DNA of 64,000 nt from contig QCLE01000008.1 of assembly GCA_003214815.1 (NCBI GenBank), forward strand, positions 1-64,000. The letters run 5' to 3'. The stretch comes from Prochlorococcus sp. AG-412-J13. Lineage in GTDB: Bacteria; Cyanobacteriota; Cyanobacteriia; PCC-6307; Cyanobiaceae. Shown here one piece after another: positions 61,826 to 64,000 of this stretch; the first letter of the stretch is position 1; each line of letters begins with the position of its first letter. Position numbers and translations under genes: made by a program. A model generated the notes under the pieces. The model ran no database searches and was not told the DNA's origin. It saw nothing but the letters and a program-made list of their open reading frames with translations.

Positions 61826-63601
61826 CTAATAGTGATTAGCAACTTTTCTGTGATGAACTGCTGTCTTGCATGATAAGTCAGAAACATTACCATTTTCAAC
61901 AATTCCGTATATTATCCAATGGTCTGGAGTCTCCAGTCTGGAACTAACTTTACAATCTAAAAATGCGAGTGAATCTGAGAGAACTGGTCCTCCTTCAGCA
62001 ATGTTGCTAATTATATCTACATTTGCAAATCTATCAGCTCCAGGGGCAAATCTCTTTAAAAAATGTCTGAACATTTTTTGATAGTTATCTTCTCTCAAGA
62101 TATTCACAACAAAACCTTTCCCAACTTGCATATATGATTCAATAGCTCGATCTTTTGCTACTGCAACTGTAATACCTGGTGGAGAAAAGCTTGCTTGACT
62201 AACCCAACTTGCAACCATTGCACTTTGTCTAAATGTCGAACCTTCCCCTTGGCTCGCTGTAACTACATATAATCCTCCACTTAATCTACCTAACGCTTTA
62301 TCTAAATTTGAATCAAGGCTCTTCATAGAGGCAATATTCTTCTTTTTATTGATCAATTGACCTAAGTCAGTTCCAGCTTCTTCGAATTGTTGATAAACAA
62401 TGGGGTCTGGAATGTTTTTAACTCTTAAAGGGGAAAAAGCTTCTTTTTGACCAAGTTCTCTTAATTTATTTGCTAAGGAATCTATTGGTTCATCATTTCC
62501 ACCAAATGCATCATAGACAGCAGTATATTGTTTCGGTTTTAGTGCTGCAAATAAAGTACCGAGAGATTCTTTTAATTCATTATCTGAGTCTACTGGCCAT
62601 GTGGGAATGACTACTGCTTTTGATTCGGAAATCAAACTTGTTAATTCTTGCGGGTCAGAAGATCTTAAATCAATTAATTGAACCTGTGCATCCGCTTTAC
62701 TTATTCCATGAGATATCGCTTGACTTAGTCGATCACAATAACCATAGTCGCTGATATAGCAGACTGACACAAAATCATTACCTTTGCTTTTATTGCTACT
62801 CCATTCTAGATATTTTCCTTTCCAAAAATTGACCTGATTATGGAGCAAAGGCCCATGACCAACAGCTATAGTTTTTAATTCAGGTAGTTTATCTATTCTT
62901 TTAATTGCCTGCAGAACGCTTCTAGCGTTTGGACCCATAAGGCATTCGTAATAAAAACGGAAATCATCGTATATTTCTTTTTGATTAGTGTCAAAAAATT
63001 CGTCAGAACAATAATGGAGTCCAAATGCATCGCATGTATAGAGAACATGTGTGCTGTGATCATATGAAAATATGGTATCTGGCCAATGTAAATTTGGTGC
63101 ACTTATAAATTCAATATTATGTTCTAAATCGCTATTAGGATTAGTTCCTAGATTTAAAAACTCTCCACTCTTAACCTCTAGACGCTTAAAGGGAATATGT
63201 ATTTGGTCTTCAATAAATTTAAGGGCTAATTTTGATCCAACTACTGTGATATTTTGGTTTAATTCTAAAAGATTACCTATTAAACCAGAATGATCAGGTT
63301 CTGTATGACTTGTAATTAGATAATCAACTTCTTGCGGATTCACCTTTTTCAGTAATTCTTCAAACCATAATTCTTCAAATTTTGCGTGACTAGTATCAAT
63401 TATTGCTATTTTTTCGCCTTTAATAATAAAACTATTGTAAGTAGTTCCATTTCTTAAACCAAATTCAATATCAAATCTACTGCGATCCCAATCCAAAGAT
63501 CTTATGGCACAAGAATCATCAGTAAAGTTTTGAGATTGGACTGTCAACTTGTTATTTATTTGTGCCAATTTAGAATTACTTGTCTGGGCAGAAGCTATCA
63601 T
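61826..63601 (-). CDS. flv3: Flavodiiron protein, Flv3-like (canonical di-iron ligands)
   Basis: YLITSHTEPDHSGLIGNLLE (HxExDH), SAPNLHWPDTIFSYD, LYTCDAFGLHYC, AVGHGPLLH; C-terminal ASWVSQASFSPPGITVAVAKDRAIES. Confidence 0.9.
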   Translation of the reverse strand: MIASAQTSNSKLAQINNKLTVQSQNFTDDSCAIRSLDWDRSRFDIEFGLRNGTTYNSFIIKGEKIAIIDTSHAKFEELWFEELLKKVNPQEVDYLITSHTEPDHSGLIGNLLELNQNITVVGSKLALKFIEDQIHIPFKRLEVKSGEFLNLGTNPNSDLEHNIEFISAPNLHWPDTIFSYDHSTHVLYTCDAFGLHYCSDEFFDTNQKEIYDDFRFYYECLMGPNARSVLQAIKRIDKLPELKTIAVGHGPLLHNQVNFWKGKYLEWSSNKSKGNDFVSVCYISDYGYCDRLSQAISHGISKADAQVQLIDLRSSDPQELTSLISESKAVVIPTWPVDSDNELKESLGTLFAALKPKQYTAVYDAFGGNDEPIDSLANKLRELGQKEAFSPLRVKNIPDPIVYQQFEEAGTDLGQLINKKKNIASMKSLDSNLDKALGRLSGGLYVVTASQGEGSTFRQSAMVASWVSQASFSPPGITVAVAKDRAIESYMQVGKGFVVNILREDNYQKMFRHFLKRFAPGADRFANVDIISNIAEGGPVLSDSLAFLDCKVSSRLETPDHWIIYGIVENGNVSDLSCKTAVHHRKVANHY

Positions 63602-63720
63602 AGAATAATTCGCTTTATAAAATAACTTTAGTTATATAGAATATAGATCCGCGTGATCATTTTTGCGAAATAACCGAAATTACGCTTTTCTTTAATTTTT
63701 ATTCTTCTTATTCTGGATAA

Positions 63721-64000
63721 ATGACATCTCAAATAATTAAAAAAATAGTTACTGGAGATGAGATAAGAAATGCTTTTTTAAAATTTTATAGTGAAAAATT
63801 ACATAAAATCATTCCAAGTGCATCTTTGATTCCAGATGATCCTACGGTTATGCTCACAATTGCTGGAATGCTACCTTTTAAACCAGTTTTTTTAGGTTTA
63901 AAAGAAAGACCATCAAAAAGGGCTACATCTAGCCAAAAGTGCATCAGAACAAACGATATAGAAAACGTTGGAGTTACAGCTAGACATCACACTTTTTTTG
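63721..64000 (+). CDS. alaS: Alanyl-tRNA synthetase, truncated at window end
   Basis: ATG at 63721: [59 protein letters not shown]...[27 protein letters not shown]. Confidence 0.95.
   Translation, partial: MTSQIIKKIVTGDEIRNAFLKFYSEKLHKIIPSASLIPDDPTVMLTIAGMLPFKPVFLGLKERPSKRATSSQKCIRTNDIENVGVTARHHTFF

Noticed and set aside
1-64000. tRNA, rRNA, transposase, integrase, phage or toxin-antitoxin genes
   Set aside because: None recognised by eye; a tRNAscan-SE/Infernal run is needed for certainty about small RNAs.

Overview
AT-rich, densely packed core-genome segment that I read as a marine picocyanobacterium, most likely a high-light Prochlorococcus. This is based on gene order (thrC | dnaN - PRC-barrel-like protein - purL - purF - gyrA/parC-like - TPR - queG - DUF502 - nusB - ftsY ...), base composition and protein content; no database search was possible. 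The thrC-dnaN gap at about 19.47-19.81 kb probably carries the replication origin. About 60 CDSs are supported. They cover nucleotide and amino-acid biosynthesis (purU, purL, purF, guaA, argG, argH, thrC, aroE), cell wall (mraY, murB, murC, a PBP2-like transpeptidase), repair and chaperones (uvrA, recN, dnaK, grpE, dnaJ), translation (rpsF, efp), cofactors (thiL, pdxA, cbiD), and a flv3-flv1-FMN reductase cluster. alaS is truncated by the right edge and a ClC channel gene by the left edge. I saw no rRNA, tRNA, CRISPR array, transposon or prophage. The items most worth a second look are: an apparent one-base frameshift in the ClC gene; the putative oriC with DnaA-box-like motifs and a long inverted repeat; a stand-alone Cas4/RecB-like PD-(D/E)XK protein; the contrast between intact and degenerate di-iron sites in the two flavodiiron proteins; an unlisted 47-aa ORF beside a perfect 13-bp inverted repeat; a GC-rich Gly/Tyr/Asn repeat in an RRM protein; a 30-bp tandem repeat in ftsY; and several intergenic hairpins. 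I found no convincing multi-gene novel system; most of the window is ordinary core genome.
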